Positions 11,634-22,198 of a stretch of 64,000 bases of DNA are shown here, in pieces. The stretch is from Stenocarpella maydis (Eukaryota > Ascomycota > Sordariomycetes > Diaporthales > Diaporthaceae). Below the pieces are notes generated by a model. That model saw only the letters and a program-made list of their open reading frames with translations, made no database searches and had not been told where the DNA came from. How positions within the stretch are numbered: position 1 is the stretch's first letter; every line of letters starts with the position of its first letter. The stretch is taken from the NCBI GenBank assembly GCA_002270565.1, contig NQMI01000004.1, positions 496,001-560,000 on the forward strand, given 5' to 3'. A program made the translations under genes and the position numbers.

Positions 11634-12006
11634 CTAGATCCATCTTGGGGCGTCTTTGCGATGCTCGTATACGAGATGTTGAAGTTGAGCGGCCTGTGCA
11701 GTTTCGGAGCGGTCCCTCAGGAAGCTGGCTCATATGTAGACGACCTCAATATTTATGTAGAGCAATATTTACCGGGCCTCTGTTGATCAAGCGTGCCCCA
11801 CAGCCTGGGATGACAAGTATCAATAGGCGAACCAAGCAGGTGCTAAGTAATAGCTCTCCCGTCAGCATGGCTCAGAGCCTTGCAAGGCTGAATTGAGTTG
11901 ACGACGCTCCCTCGGCATACGGCATGGTCACAACTTGGTATATACAGTACAGTACTAGGCGAAGACGGAGAAACACCCCGCCATTTATTATCATTTCTCG
12001 AAATCC
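11634..12006 (+). other. intergenic, probable promoter of the next gene
   Basis: No coding signal. A TATA-like run (tatatacagtacagtac) at about 11939-11955 lies some 65 bp upstream of the ATG at 12007. Confidence 0.4.
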
Positions 12007-12564
12007 ATGCGCAGATCTCTTTACACACACAGCCTAGCATTCCTCAGACCCCTCGCCAGAATGGCCTCAGCAACACCCGACTTCCAAGTCATCACCCCAA
12101 ACGACCAGGAGCAGCAGCCACACTACCCCACGCGGTCCATCTTCCTCGCTGGACCGACAGAGATCCACTGGAGGGCGGGCTTCCTCGACTCCCTCAGGCA
12201 GCGCCTGGCCACCGCCACCAACGTCACCGTCTTCGACCCCTTCCAGCCCAGGTGGGACAGCACCTGGCGTGAGGACGTCGACAAGGACCCACGGTTCGCC
12301 GCCCAGGTCGACTGGGAACTAGCCGCTCAGGACAGGGCCACCACCATCGCCGTCTTCTTCCACGCAGACAGCAGGGCACCCGTCAGCCTGCTGGAGCTGG
12401 GCCTCTGCGCCCGCTCCGGCAAGGCTGTCGTAGGGTGTGAGCCCGGTTACTGGAAGAGGGGCAACGTGCAGGCCGTCTGCCGCCGGTACGGGGTGCCGCT
12501 GGCCGACAGCCTGGACGGGCTCGTACATCTCGCGGCCAAGAAGCTGGGCGAGATCAGGGCCTGA
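12007..12564 (+). CDS. nucleoside 2-deoxyribosyltransferase-like protein
   Basis: Intronless, 185 residues from the first ATG. The family signature is clear: SIFLAGPTEIHWRAGFLD (nucleotide-binding start of the fold), VFDPFQPRWDSTW, DWELAAQDRATTIAVFF, and SLLELGL with Glu about 130 as the likely nucleophile. It matches the Nuc_deoxyrib_tr-like fungal group; characterised relatives exchange the base of 2-deoxynucleosides, but this group is not well characterised. An in-frame Met at residue 19 (12061) could be the true start. If translation begins at 12007, the Arg-rich N-terminus (MRRSLYTHSLAFLRPLAR) looks like a weak mitochondrial presequence. Its partner reactions cannot be told from the neighbours. 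Confidence 0.8.
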   Translation: MRRSLYTHSLAFLRPLARMASATPDFQVITPNDQEQQPHYPTRSIFLAGPTEIHWRAGFLDSLRQRLATATNVTVFDPFQPRWDSTWREDVDKDPRFAAQVDWELAAQDRATTIAVFFHADSRAPVSLLELGLCARSGKAVVGCEPGYWKRGNVQAVCRRYGVPLADSLDGLVHLAAKKLGEIRA

Positions 12565-12816
12565 GGACTTTTGTCCGTCTTGTCTGGGGTGTCTTTCTGA
12601 CCATGTATGACAGAATGCGAATAGTCGCTCGTGAAGCAACACTACAATAGGGGACAAGGTGTGTCGTGCTCAGTTAGCCTCGCCTGGGCTGGCCTTTCAC
12701 GCTCTATTCTTCAGCGCGCTGCTCACGCCCTTGGTCTCGCAACATCATAGTCTGGATCTATCATGAGTATCCATGGCTGGTTGATGGCAAATATTGTTTT
12801 CCCTCCCTGCTGGGCC

Positions 12817-15102
12817 TTAACTGAAGCCATCATCGGCCTCTTTCTTCTCTTTTTCGGCGTCGTCCGCCAGCGGCGCCGTCTCTAGAACAGCCCCTGCACC
12901 GGGAGGGCTCGCCAGGCTCAACCTCCTCGACATGCGTTTGTTCTTGTGTAAACGCTCCGGCCCCTCCTCCTCTAGCAGCTCGATATCTTCTGCCTCTGGT
13001 GCCGCGGCCCCCCCAAGCCCGTCCATACTCAACCCGTCTTTCAGCCTCAAGTGGAGTTGTGCCATGTGTTCGCTGGCCAGGGCCCACCCGCTGATCCCAT
13101 ACTCGCTCTCCAGCTGACTGTACATGTCCCTCGCCTCATTGAGGCACCGTTGAGCTGGTATGTACTTGGCCTGGTTGATCCATGCCTCGGCACCGAGGAC
13201 ACTCCAGAATGCCGACTTCCTCCGCCAGCTGCCCCACCCCTGGGAGCCCACTCCTTGTTTCGTAGCACAGCACACGGCCATGCGCTCCTTGAACAGCGCA
13301 TCGCCGATCTGGCCGGTGATGCGGCTCTCCATGATACGGGTGCCCCACTTGACAGCCTCTTCCACAGCAGAGCCACCGCGCAGCCGGAGTAGCTCGAGAC
13401 CCAGTGCCATGGCGCGCAGTGTGCCGTATGGTGAGCTGCACCGCGTATTGTAAGAATATGAGGCCTGGTCGAGCATGGACACGATATTGTCCAGCCGCGT
13501 TTTGGACGACATGTTCTGCGGCATTATCAAGAGCGCGAGGGCGGTCATCTCGTTCGCCGCGGCATGGCACTTCCACGCCTTGTCGTTGCTGAAGTCGGAC
13601 CGCAGGAGCTCATACGTTGACATGGAAAGCTTCCAATCCCTCAGCATGAATGCGTAGTCGGCCAGTTTCCGCATGATAGCCTCGGGCGTGTCTGGCCTGT
13701 AATACCCGGATGCCTCGTAATTGCTCGATGACGAGCTTCCAGTGGAATTCCTAGTCCCGCTGGCAAAGCCTGTCCATCGCTTCGACAGGGTCATGAACCT
13801 CCCACTGATCCCCTTCCGTTTTGACGCGACCTGGTCGTTCCAAACGGAAATATTGCGCTCCATCGTCGGTATCACGGACTGGGTTACCATCTCACGGATG
13901 AAGGTCCGTATTGCCGTCGCGTCTGATTCGTAGATGTATCTTGTCAGGTCTACAGGCCCGCCTTGGGCCTCGCTCCTCTCTATGTCAACGAGTTCTTCCT
14001 GGGCAGACATCCATTCGCTTCGAGGCAGCGGTATGCTGTCGTCGTCGGTCTCGACACTCTGGCTGCTTCGTATCCTGAGCAAGTGGCAGTGCAGGCCCAG
14101 ATTCCTCTTCATCTGGTCGAACAAGGCCATCGTCTTGGTGATGTCACTGTTCTCCTCGTCGTGCACAAGGACGTAGTAGCGCAGGTATTCACCATCCACC
14201 CAGGGAGGCAACCTCCTGTCACCATTTGTAGACTCGTGGTAAAGCCTCCGAAACGTCTCAATTGGGGCCGGTTCCCGAGAGCTCGCAGCGATCACACAGG
14301 CCACGGGGTGTGCCCAGGATTCATGCGCAGAAATTGGGATGCCAGAAAGCAGCCGCCTGAGGTACAGCGCATAGTATGGAGATGTGGCATCCATGTCCAG
14401 GCCATGGGTGGTCGGCGTGCTGGGCGGTATGAGGTTCGAAAAAGACTGCTCCGCATAATCCAGGTGCTTGCTCACTACCTCCTCGACGTCTGCAACCCGT
14501 CTGGCCGACACTGTTGGGCTCGTCGCCTGGCCGTTGGGGTTCTTTAGCAGCCCGTCCGGTGGCTCAATGTTCTCTCCAAACCGTGTAAACCGGACTGAGA
14601 AATCATCCCACGACCTGCTTGACCCGTTGCTGTCCCTGACAGTGACCTTGCCCGGCACACGCTCGCCGAACGGCCGCAGGAGCTCCCAAAGGCCGCGGTC
14701 GAAACCCTTCTCCTTCGCCAGGCCATCGGTGTCCCGTGACGCGTATATGGAGATATGTGGGACAAGCGCCTTGAGGATCAGATTCAGCGGGTTACCGGGC
14801 TCGGTGGCAGCATCGGTGTCGACAAGGGAGTGAGTCAGGGTAACGGAGCCGGATCTTGCCCTAGAGAAGGGCCGCGCGGGAGATGCCCTGCCGACGGGGG
14901 ACATGGACCTGGAGCCCGGGGGCGTGAGGGTCGAGGCATATAGGCTGGCGGCGGAAGGGTGGGAGCGCCGCTGAGGGAGGCTTGCCTCGGACTGGGAGAG
15001 GGAGATGCTGTCGAGGGTGGCCTGCCTCTTGGGCAGCCTTATGGAGGATGCCGCCATGGGCGGGGAGCTGACGGGTTCCGGGACATGTTCATTACCCTGC
15101 AT
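12817..15102 (-). CDS. TRS85: TRAPP complex subunit Trs85/TRAPPC8
   Basis: A single 761-codon frame starting at the ATG at 15102. A Ser/Pro-rich disordered N-terminus (about residues 1-100) is followed by the diagnostic block ALVPHISIYASRDTDGLA, GFDRGLWELLRPFGERV and RSWDDFSVRF of the TRAPPC8 N-terminal domain, then a long helical region and an acidic/basic tail. Trs85 is the specific subunit of TRAPPIII, the Rab-GEF that activates Ypt1 at the phagophore and Golgi for selective autophagy and Cvt traffic. Yeast Trs85 is 698 residues, so the length fits. It shares a short promoter region with FIG4, transcribed divergently, and both genes concern endomembranes. No intron is needed. Confidence 0.92.
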   Translation of the reverse strand: MQGNEHVPEPVSSPPMAASSIRLPKRQATLDSISLSQSEASLPQRRSHPSAASLYASTLTPPGSRSMSPVGRASPARPFSRARSGSVTLTHSLVDTDAATEPGNPLNLILKALVPHISIYASRDTDGLAKEKGFDRGLWELLRPFGERVPGKVTVRDSNGSSRSWDDFSVRFTRFGENIEPPDGLLKNPNGQATSPTVSARRVADVEEVVSKHLDYAEQSFSNLIPPSTPTTHGLDMDATSPYYALYLRRLLSGIPISAHESWAHPVACVIAASSREPAPIETFRRLYHESTNGDRRLPPWVDGEYLRYYVLVHDEENSDITKTMALFDQMKRNLGLHCHLLRIRSSQSVETDDDSIPLPRSEWMSAQEELVDIERSEAQGGPVDLTRYIYESDATAIRTFIREMVTQSVIPTMERNISVWNDQVASKRKGISGRFMTLSKRWTGFASGTRNSTGSSSSSNYEASGYYRPDTPEAIMRKLADYAFMLRDWKLSMSTYELLRSDFSNDKAWKCHAAANEMTALALLIMPQNMSSKTRLDNIVSMLDQASYSYNTRCSSPYGTLRAMALGLELLRLRGGSAVEEAVKWGTRIMESRITGQIGDALFKERMAVCCATKQGVGSQGWGSWRRKSAFWSVLGAEAWINQAKYIPAQRCLNEARDMYSQLESEYGISGWALASEHMAQLHLRLKDGLSMDGLGGAAAPEAEDIELLEEEGPERLHKNKRMSRRLSLASPPGAGAVLETAPLADDAEKEKKEADDGFS

Positions 15103-15776
15103 AGAGGCGTCGGCTGGGGTCTCGCGGCGCTGGAGTCGAAGGTGTGAGCAGAGTGGACGGCTCTGCTTCCTCGGCCAGCCTGCGCAGGGTGAGGCGAGGC
15201 TGCGTGCTTAAGCGCGGTGCGTGGGCTCGGGCGGCGGTCGCTTATCCCGGGAGCCTGCTGTGGTGGGCGGGGTGAGGCAGTGAGTGAGGGTGCTGGACCT
15301 GCCTGGCGTGCAGCAGGCTCATGAATACCTCGTGGACCTAGGCGCTCGATGGCATGCTGGGTGTGATGCAGGGTGCGTGGGAGGGACTCGGCATCGGGAG
15401 CTGCGGCACGAAAGAGGTCGTCCTAGCGTAGGCCCTAGTGTGGCAGAGGCCGGACCCCCTACCGCATACCCCAAGACCCCAGGCCCAGGCCCCAGGCCCA
15501 GGGCCCAGGCCCAGACCCCCGTACCGAAGGCGGCCGCCCAGGTAAGCCCTGCCGTGCCTGCAGCCGCAGGCGGGCGGGGGTCGTCTTATCACCACCACCT
15601 GCACCGGGTCCTGCATCATTCCAACCTCGCAGCGCCGTCGTCATTGCTTGGGTCCAGTGAGAAGCTCACCGCACCCTCCAGTCTCTTCCGTGATGTTCTG
15701 ACAGGCGGTCCAGAGTCTGTCTGTCTAAACTCTCCGAGACAAGCAAGCCTTGCTTGCCCGGGGCCGGTCCGTGACC
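15103..15776. other. divergent promoter region between TRS85 and FIG4
   Basis: A GC-rich 674-bp stretch with no supported ORF, containing a short CCAGGC-type tandem repeat at 15472-15520. The ATG at 15777 sits in a good context (gaccatgg). Confidence 0.6.
15472..15520. repeat. CCAGGC-type tandem repeat
   Basis: An imperfect run of ccaggc/cccaggcc units about 50 bp long, in the divergent TRS85/FIG4 promoter. Confidence 0.7.
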
Positions 15777-18700
15777 ATGGACAGCACCTTCAGCGAGGCC
15801 CGCCCAGACTCGATACCCCTTAGCAGCCCCAATGGAGCTGTCCCGGCTGGAGGGGGCACTGCATCTGGCACTGTCAGCCCTCCGACTGCTTCTGTATTGG
15901 AACCACCGGCCGAGGCTGGCGATCAGGCTCTGTTTCCCCAGCTGCGCAATGACCCTGACGACGAGTCAGGCCCTGTGCCCCCAAAGTCAGCTTCCCAGGC
16001 CCCGCCACCAGAGGATGGCGACGATGGCGACGACCACATCGCAAGGCCTTTCCATCGCACCTCGAGCCCGGACCCGGCAAGCAGGGGCCGTGCCGGCGCC
16101 GCGTCCGAGGAGGAGGACGACGGCGCCACCGGCCCGGATGACGTCGGCGAGGACGGCAGGCCGAGGAGGAGGTTGGTGCACAAGATGCACAAGTTCAGCC
16201 TGTACGAGACGGCCAGCAGGTACTACATCGTCGGCGGAGATGTCACGGAGAAGCGGTACCGTATCTTGAAGATAGATAGGATGGTGGATGATAGCGACCT
16301 CAGCATCACCGATGACAAGATCGTCTACTCTCAGAAGCAGATGAACCAGCTCCTTGACACCATTGACGATGGCAACAAGGGGACCGGCGGCATCAGGCTC
16401 AAGTGCACCACCTGGGGCCTGCTCGGCTTCATCAAGTTCACCGGCCCATATTACATGCTGCTGATAACCAAGAGGAGCATCGTCGCCATGGTCGGCGGCC
16501 ACTACATCTACCAGATCGAGGGAACAGAGCTCATCCCGCTCACCCCCGCCAAGTACAAGACTGACCAGCGGAATGCCGAGGAGTCTCGGTTCCTCTCCAT
16601 CCTGAACAACCTCGACCTTGCAAGGTCCTTCTACTACAGCTACTCATACGACGTCACCCGCACACTGCAGGAAAACATCACCAAGGAGCGCAACGCCCTC
16701 AACAATGGGATGCCGTGCTTCGTGGACGACAACCACAACACCATGTTCGTCTGGAACAGCCACCTTCTCCAGCCCGCCGTGGATGCTCTCAAGGACCCTT
16801 TTGACTGGTGTCGCCCCATTATTCATGGCTATGTAGACCAGGCTTCTATATCAATCTACGGTCGGACTGCCTTCATCACAATCATTGCCCGGCGATCTCG
16901 TTATTTCGCCGGCGCACGCTTCCTGAAACGAGGGGCCAACGATCTTGGCTATGTGGCCAACGACGTCGAAACAGAGCAGATCGTCTCAGAGGCCTTGACC
17001 ACCTCCTTCCATGCCCCTGGTGGCAAGCTATTTGCCAGTCCTGAATACACATCCTACGTGCAACACAGAGGGTCCATTCCGCTGTACTGGACCCAAGACA
17101 ACACGGGTGTCACGCCCAAACCGCCCATCGAGCTGAATCTCGTGGACCCCTTCTACAGCGCCGCAGCGTTGCACTTTGACAACCTGTTCGAGCGCTATGG
17201 CTCGCCAATCTACGTGCTCAACCTGGTCAAGGCGAAAGAGCGGACCCCGCGTGAATCAAAGCTGCTAGAGGAGTATCGCAGAGCCATCACATATCTCAAC
17301 CAGTTCTTGCCTGAAAAGCACAAAATCATCCAGCGCCACTGGGATATGTCCCGTGCCGCCAAGGCCCGGGATCAAGATGTCATCCAGACCCTAGAGAACA
17401 TTGCCGAAGAAGTCGTGCTAACCACTGGCTTCTTCCAAAATGGTGACGGGGTTACCAATCCAACCAGAGTCCAGAATGGCGTGGCAAGGACAAACTGTAT
17501 CGACTGCCTGGACCGCACCAACGCTGCGCAGTTTGTCATTGGAAAACGTGCGCTGGGCCACCAGCTACATGCCTTGGGCATCTTGGGCGACACTGCTGTA
17601 GAGTATGATACTGATGCCGTCAATCTGTTCACACACATGTACCACGACCACGGGGATACCATCGCGGTGCAATACGGCGGCTCGCAACTCGTCAACACGA
17701 TGGAGACATACCGCAAGATCAACCAGTGGACGAGCCACTCACGGGACATGATTGAGAGCTTCAAGCGATACTACAACAACTCCTTCATGGACGGGCAGCG
17801 GCAGGAGGCTTACAACCTGTTCCTGGGCAACTACATATTCGCACAGGGCCAGCCGATGCTGTGGGACTTGGCCACCGACTACTACCTGCACCATGCTAGC
17901 CCAAGAACATGGTCGGTGACGAGCAAGAGGAGCTACATCCAGTGGTACACTTCCGAGTACCTGAAAGAACGATCGCTGCCTGATTATCGCCCGCCGAAGG
18001 GTGCCGAGGCCAAGTTGCCAGTTTCCTACTTCGACGATTACTGGCTGGAGTATTATCGCCCGCTGACGCTCTCATCGTTCCAAAAGATGTTCCCCTACAA
18101 GATGAACTCAACCATAAAGTATATTCCATTCAAGTCAACGCAGGACGGACGGTACGACCTGAGCCCCTTCCACGTCCGCACCGACGCAGATGGAGACGCT
18201 CCGGACAAAAGACGACACAAGAAGGGCGTGACCATCCTGGACCCTCATGAGATTGCCAAGGCCGACGTTGATGACGACACTGCCTCAATAATGTCTGGCA
18301 AGGTCGGCAGTGCAAACAAAGGCGGTATATCGCTACAGAGATGGCTCCAAGCTGGGGCCCACGACAAGGCCATTCACAACGGTAGTCCTCATAGCATTAT
18401 GAAGGAGCCTTCAACCCCCATCGTGAATGGTAATGTCGAGCTACCAGTAGACCCCAACCAGCCGAAAACGAAGCCCACGCCCCTGGAGAAATCCCGACAG
18501 GCACAATGGACCTTCACTAAAGTAGTACATGAATCCCTCAACCCTTCCGTCAGCAACCAAGAGGCTGAGGACTACGATCGCTACGTCAGCCATCCGCAAA
18601 ATCTGCCCCTCGTCGTGTCCGCCGACACTCCGGCCGAAGCAGTTCAGGGAGAGTACCAGGAGTACCTCAACGGGGCGTGGCAGAGCGGTGGCCTACTCCT

Positions 18701-18896
18701 CGTGCCTCCCGGATCCTCTTCGGGAGCCCCGGGCATGACCAACGCGGAGGACTACTACCACATGTACTCCGATCTCCTTAAAGTGGTTGAAGACCCTCTC
18801 ACCGTGAAGGAGGAAGACGCCCAGAAGAAGCGCTACAAGGCATACGGCAAGTGGCTGCGCGGCAAGTCGCTCTTTAAGCAACAGCCTATCGATTAG
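15777..18896 (+). CDS. FIG4: Sac-domain phosphoinositide 5-phosphatase FIG4
   Basis: A single exon of 1039 residues. The start at 15777 has a strong Kozak context; the frame is open further upstream but without an ATG. The first 130 residues are acidic and disordered. The Sac domain begins near HKMHKFSLYETASRYYIVGG and includes GGHYIYQIEGTEL and SRYFAGARFLKRG. The catalytic CX5R(T) is RTNCIDCLDRTNAAQ with Cys about 574 and Arg about 580. The C-terminal helical region is typical of Fig4, not of Sac1: no transmembrane pair is present. Fig4 with Vac14 and Fab1 controls PI(3,5)P2 on the vacuole membrane, both as a phosphatase and as an activator of Fab1. No introns or irregularities seen. Confidence 0.95.
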   Translation: MDSTFSEARPDSIPLSSPNGAVPAGGGTASGTVSPPTASVLEPPAEAGDQALFPQLRNDPDDESGPVPPKSASQAPPPEDGDDGDDHIARPFHRTSSPDPASRGRAGAASEEEDDGATGPDDVGEDGRPRRRLVHKMHKFSLYETASRYYIVGGDVTEKRYRILKIDRMVDDSDLSITDDKIVYSQKQMNQLLDTIDDGNKGTGGIRLKCTTWGLLGFIKFTGPYYMLLITKRSIVAMVGGHYIYQIEGTELIPLTPAKYKTDQRNAEESRFLSILNNLDLARSFYYSYSYDVTRTLQENITKERNALNNGMPCFVDDNHNTMFVWNSHLLQPAVDALKDPFDWCRPIIHGYVDQASISIYGRTAFITIIARRSRYFAGARFLKRGANDLGYVANDVETEQIVSEALTTSFHAPGGKLFASPEYTSYVQHRGSIPLYWTQDNTGVTPKPPIELNLVDPFYSAAALHFDNLFERYGSPIYVLNLVKAKERTPRESKLLEEYRRAITYLNQFLPEKHKIIQRHWDMSRAAKARDQDVIQTLENIAEEVVLTTGFFQNGDGVTNPTRVQNGVARTNCIDCLDRTNAAQFVIGKRALGHQLHALGILGDTAVEYDTDAVNLFTHMYHDHGDTIAVQYGGSQLVNTMETYRKINQWTSHSRDMIESFKRYYNNSFMDGQRQEAYNLFLGNYIFAQGQPMLWDLATDYYLHHASPRTWSVTSKRSYIQWYTSEYLKERSLPDYRPPKGAEAKLPVSYFDDYWLEYYRPLTLSSFQKMFPYKMNSTIKYIPFKSTQDGRYDLSPFHVRTDADGDAPDKRRHKKGVTILDPHEIAKADVDDDTASIMSGKVGSANKGGISLQRWLQAGAHDKAIHNGSPHSIMKEPSTPIVNGNVELPVDPNQPKTKPTPLEKSRQAQWTFTKVVHESLNPSVSNQEAEDYDRYVSHPQNLPLVVSADTPAEAVQGEYQEYLNGAWQSGGLLLVPPGSSSGAPGMTNAEDYYHMYSDLLKVVEDPLTVKEEDAQKKRYKAYGKWLRGKSLFKQQPID

Positions 18897-19884
18897 AAGT
18901 GGGCTTCGTCAGGCGAGGATGGCGAGGGAGATTTGGAAGAAATAAATTCGCGATTGACGAGGTAGAAATGAGGCGTCTGTGAAGCCCATCGGGGGCAACT
19001 TTGTTTTGCAGCATTTCCGAGAGTCGATTGGTCGCAAGAGAACGGACAGGAGAGGGGGCTTGGCATCTCAGGTACTGTTGAGCATGAGCTAGGAGCAAAG
19101 GCGTACGGTATAAAATCGAGGCGATGAAACGCGCCCGCCCCGGATTCTCATCACCCAGTCTCCGTTCTGAAGTAAACATTATTGCAGCATGCACCTATGC
19201 TTTAGCGTTAATATCCATTTGAATTGCATTTGTGCAGATTCTGGGGCTCCCTAGGAAGATATCCAAAACATGTTCCCAAGTATGTTCCCAAAAAAGGCTC
19301 TGGCTGCCAGAGTTGAACCCTGGTGTCCCCTCGAGCTTCGGGGGTTTCTCCCTGGAGCAGAATGTGATCCAGGAACCTTACCGCTCCGCCGGGGTGACTT
19401 CGTTAAAATGGGTTGAGATAACCTGCCTTGTATAAGGAAGGGGGCGAGGCGTTGGAGTCATTTGCAGTGTAGCATGTTGGCCGCCGCCCTTGGCCAGCGC
19501 CCGAACTGACCTCCTCCTGGGTGCAGAGCTTAGAGACTCCAACCTCGTAACCTTCCGGCCGCCTGGTTGACCCAGACGGCTGTCCTTCTCGTCTTTTCTG
19601 TTTTGGGAACGAGGTTCAAGATTTAAAGAACTACGGACATCACTACGACTTAGTCTAAGCTTAAGGATTCAGGCATATGACTATGAGCACTCGTATCAGA
19701 CGCCTCCAATCGCCCTTGGGTCTCTGAGTTCGGGCAGGACGTTCCAGGAGCCTTGCGTAAAGAGCCACCTGGACATTGCACTCTGGGCATTAGTACTGCG
19801 TGATGGGGAGCCATACGCGTATACACTCATCGCATATCCGATCACAGGTTTTGTCAAGTCCAGCAGGTAGGACTGGTGCGAGAT
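18897..19884. other. intergenic between convergent FIG4 and TTI2
   Basis: About 1 kb without a supported gene. The stretch at 19300-19340 superficially resembles a tRNA T-arm, but no tRNA fold can be completed. Nothing else seen. Confidence 0.5.
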
Positions 19885-21358
19885 CTAATTCATCTTGAAA
19901 AGCCCACCAAGTAGCGGTTCCTTCGATATCAGCACCGCCGCCTTATCCGCCAGGTCTTGCACGCCCTCCCCGCCGGCACCCCTCGCCGCGACTGTGAGCA
20001 TGGCCGCCGTCTTGACGAGCTGGGCATCGAGGTCTGCGAAGAGCGCGCCCAGCTGGTCCCGCTCGTCGTGCACCGTCAGGTAGCACACTACGAGCGCCTT
20101 GATGAGCTCGTCCTGGTAGGCGGGCGTGGACAGGCGCGGCCAGCAGTTGGCGATGATGGCCTGGAGGCCTGTTATCGCGGCGGATAATGTCGCGGGTGCG
20201 AGGGCGGCGAAGGGGTTGGACAGAACCTCACTATGCATGGGGATAAGGTCCTGGTAGAGTGATCAGCGTGCGCTCGGGGGTCGGCGTGAGAGAGGCCAGG
20301 CGACAGTGATGTATCTACTGACCTTGAGGTGCTTGACGGCGTGGATTTGCATTTCATCCAGGATCCTGGCTGTCTGGATCAACAGCACCTCGACTATGCG
20401 AACATGGTCCTTGACGTGGAAGTAGGCCGAGAACACACCGTCGCGCAACATCTTGTCGAGGAGTTTGGCCTTCGGAGAGCTGCTGTGCGCCTCGGCTTTA
20501 CTGGTCTTGGCTTCTGATTTCCTGGCCAGGCTCACCAGAGCCGTGTAGGCTGCCTCGAGCAAAGCAATAGAGTCGTCCTCCGGGGTGATACTCGGCAGGA
20601 AGTGTAGCGTTGGGAAGACGGCATCTTCGAAAACGCTGGCTAGACCGGTATCGCGAAGTATATTGGGTGGGAACTTATCCAGGAAAGCATCCAGGATGAC
20701 AAGGCCGCGCCTCCGGATCCTCGTGGTTGCCTCGTCGAGAAGGGCCAGGAGAACAGGGATGAAGAGAGGCCATTGTTTGCTCAAGATCTCGGACTGCATG
20801 AGGCCGTTTAATTGCGAGAAAGCGTCCAAGAGGGAGACGGATGTTCAGGATCCATGTCAAACTCACGTCTGTAGTGAGGACCACCCAGTGAAATACTGCG
20901 ATTGCTCGATGATCCTCATATTTCCACGGCTTTACCTCTTTGGTGTCATCTGCCAGGCCCCGGTGGGGATCATCCTCCTCGGGGAACTCTGCCTTCCTTC
21001 CTGATGCTGTGATGGCCTTCGGCCGCGACTTTGAGAAGGCCGGGCGAAGGTAGTCCTTCAAGATGCCCTCAATCAGGTCGGACTGGTTGAAATGGCGCAG
21101 GAGCTGTTGCGACAGCAGATATCGTGCGAGATGGCACGCCTCCTGTGTGGCCCATGGGTCCGTCAGGGGGGCATTGGCGAACGAGATGACGGTGAGCAGC
21201 GTATCCAGGCTGAACTTGGTTGAGTATTCCTTGTCCAAGATCTGCAGGACGCTGAGACCATAAGGTGCTATCTCACGGCTGCGAAGAGCAACCTCGTCGT
21301 ACTCTGGGTAGTCATGGTCTGTATGCTGGTCAGCCACAGACACGGAAATCTCATTCAT
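19885..21358 (-). CDS. TTI2: Tti2, subunit of the TTT co-chaperone complex
   Basis: Three minus-strand exons: 21358-20867, 20793-20323 and 20250-19885. Both introns are phase 0 GT-AG (73 and 72 nt), giving 442 residues. It is an all-helical HEAT-like protein; recognisable blocks are YGLSVLQILDKEYSTKF, WPLFIPVLLALLDEATTRIR with RRGLVILDAFL, VFPTLHFLPSITPEDD, and the C-terminal LQAIIANCWPRLS. These match the Tti2 family (PF10521). With Tel2 and Tti1 it stabilises PIKK kinases (TOR, ATM/ATR-like). The 5' end is uncertain: frames upstream of 21358 read protein-like sequence (RAGLVAVLACLKHTPS) that could belong to an additional 5' exon, see the findings. Confidence 0.82.
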
Positions 21359-22198
21359 GTGAGGACTATTTCAGGGTACCCGGGAGCGGACCCGCCTCGC
21401 CGTGCGGGCATGGGGAGATCAAACGGCCAATGTGGTCCGAAAGCCTCTGGGCCGAGGCGCCACCCTCTGGCTGCCGCGATGTGCTGGGCGTGTGCTTCAG
21501 ACAGGCGAGTACTGCCACAAGGCCGGCTCGCGCATCCTGGAGAGGCTCGGATTAGCCGCGCAGTCGTCTCATTGTTTCTATACAATGGCCCATGCACATG
21601 CCGTCTGTTTCAAGGCTGGAACCTCATCTGCTATCCGTGTCAAGGTGAGATGACCCGGCAGTGCTATGTGCCATGACGCGAGGCGTTAGTCGCGACGGCA
21701 ACGGTTGGAGTGGGGGTTGGATTGATGGGTAGGGCGGACGGACAAGCTCCTAAGGACCGCCACTCCTCATCGGCTGTGAGTGGGGGGGTTGTGTGCAGGC
21801 TGTCGACGGCGGCAACAGCGCTGGTGAGGGCCGACATGCTTGAGGGTGTCTGCCCGTAAAACGCGTGTCTTGTTTCACCTCCTCCAGCTTTGCAGTTGAC
21901 GGCCGGAAAGGAAGGGAGTGGCAAAACGGGGGGGCCTTGTTGTTTGGCGAGTCACAGCCGGTTTGGCCAGCCAGAGCCCGCGAATTTAGGCTCTCAGACC
22001 AAAGACAGAGGGCAGCTCCACACGCAATCACATACAAGGTCAGGTGTGTGAAGAAACACTACCATGCCTTGTTTCTCTAATCGGAGGCTATCTAAATTTT
22101 GCCCACCGAGTCTACTGCTACTGCTATGCCGAGTTGGCTTTTTGTTCCACCATGTGTGCAATCCCGCACGAGAAGCCATCCGTCACCGGGGACTATGG
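21359..22198. other. gap between TTI2 and CCA1
   Basis: 840 bp with no independent gene. The part nearest TTI2 (about 21370-21560) may contain an unannotated 5' exon of TTI2; the rest would be the TTI2 promoter and the CCA1 3' region. Confidence 0.4.

Noticed and set aside
15750..15776. Upstream extension of FIG4
   Set aside because: The frame opens with TTG; the first ATG, in good context, is at 15777.
19300..19400. Possible tRNA (gttgaaccctgg)
   Set aside because: Only the T-loop-like word is present; no cloverleaf can be drawn.
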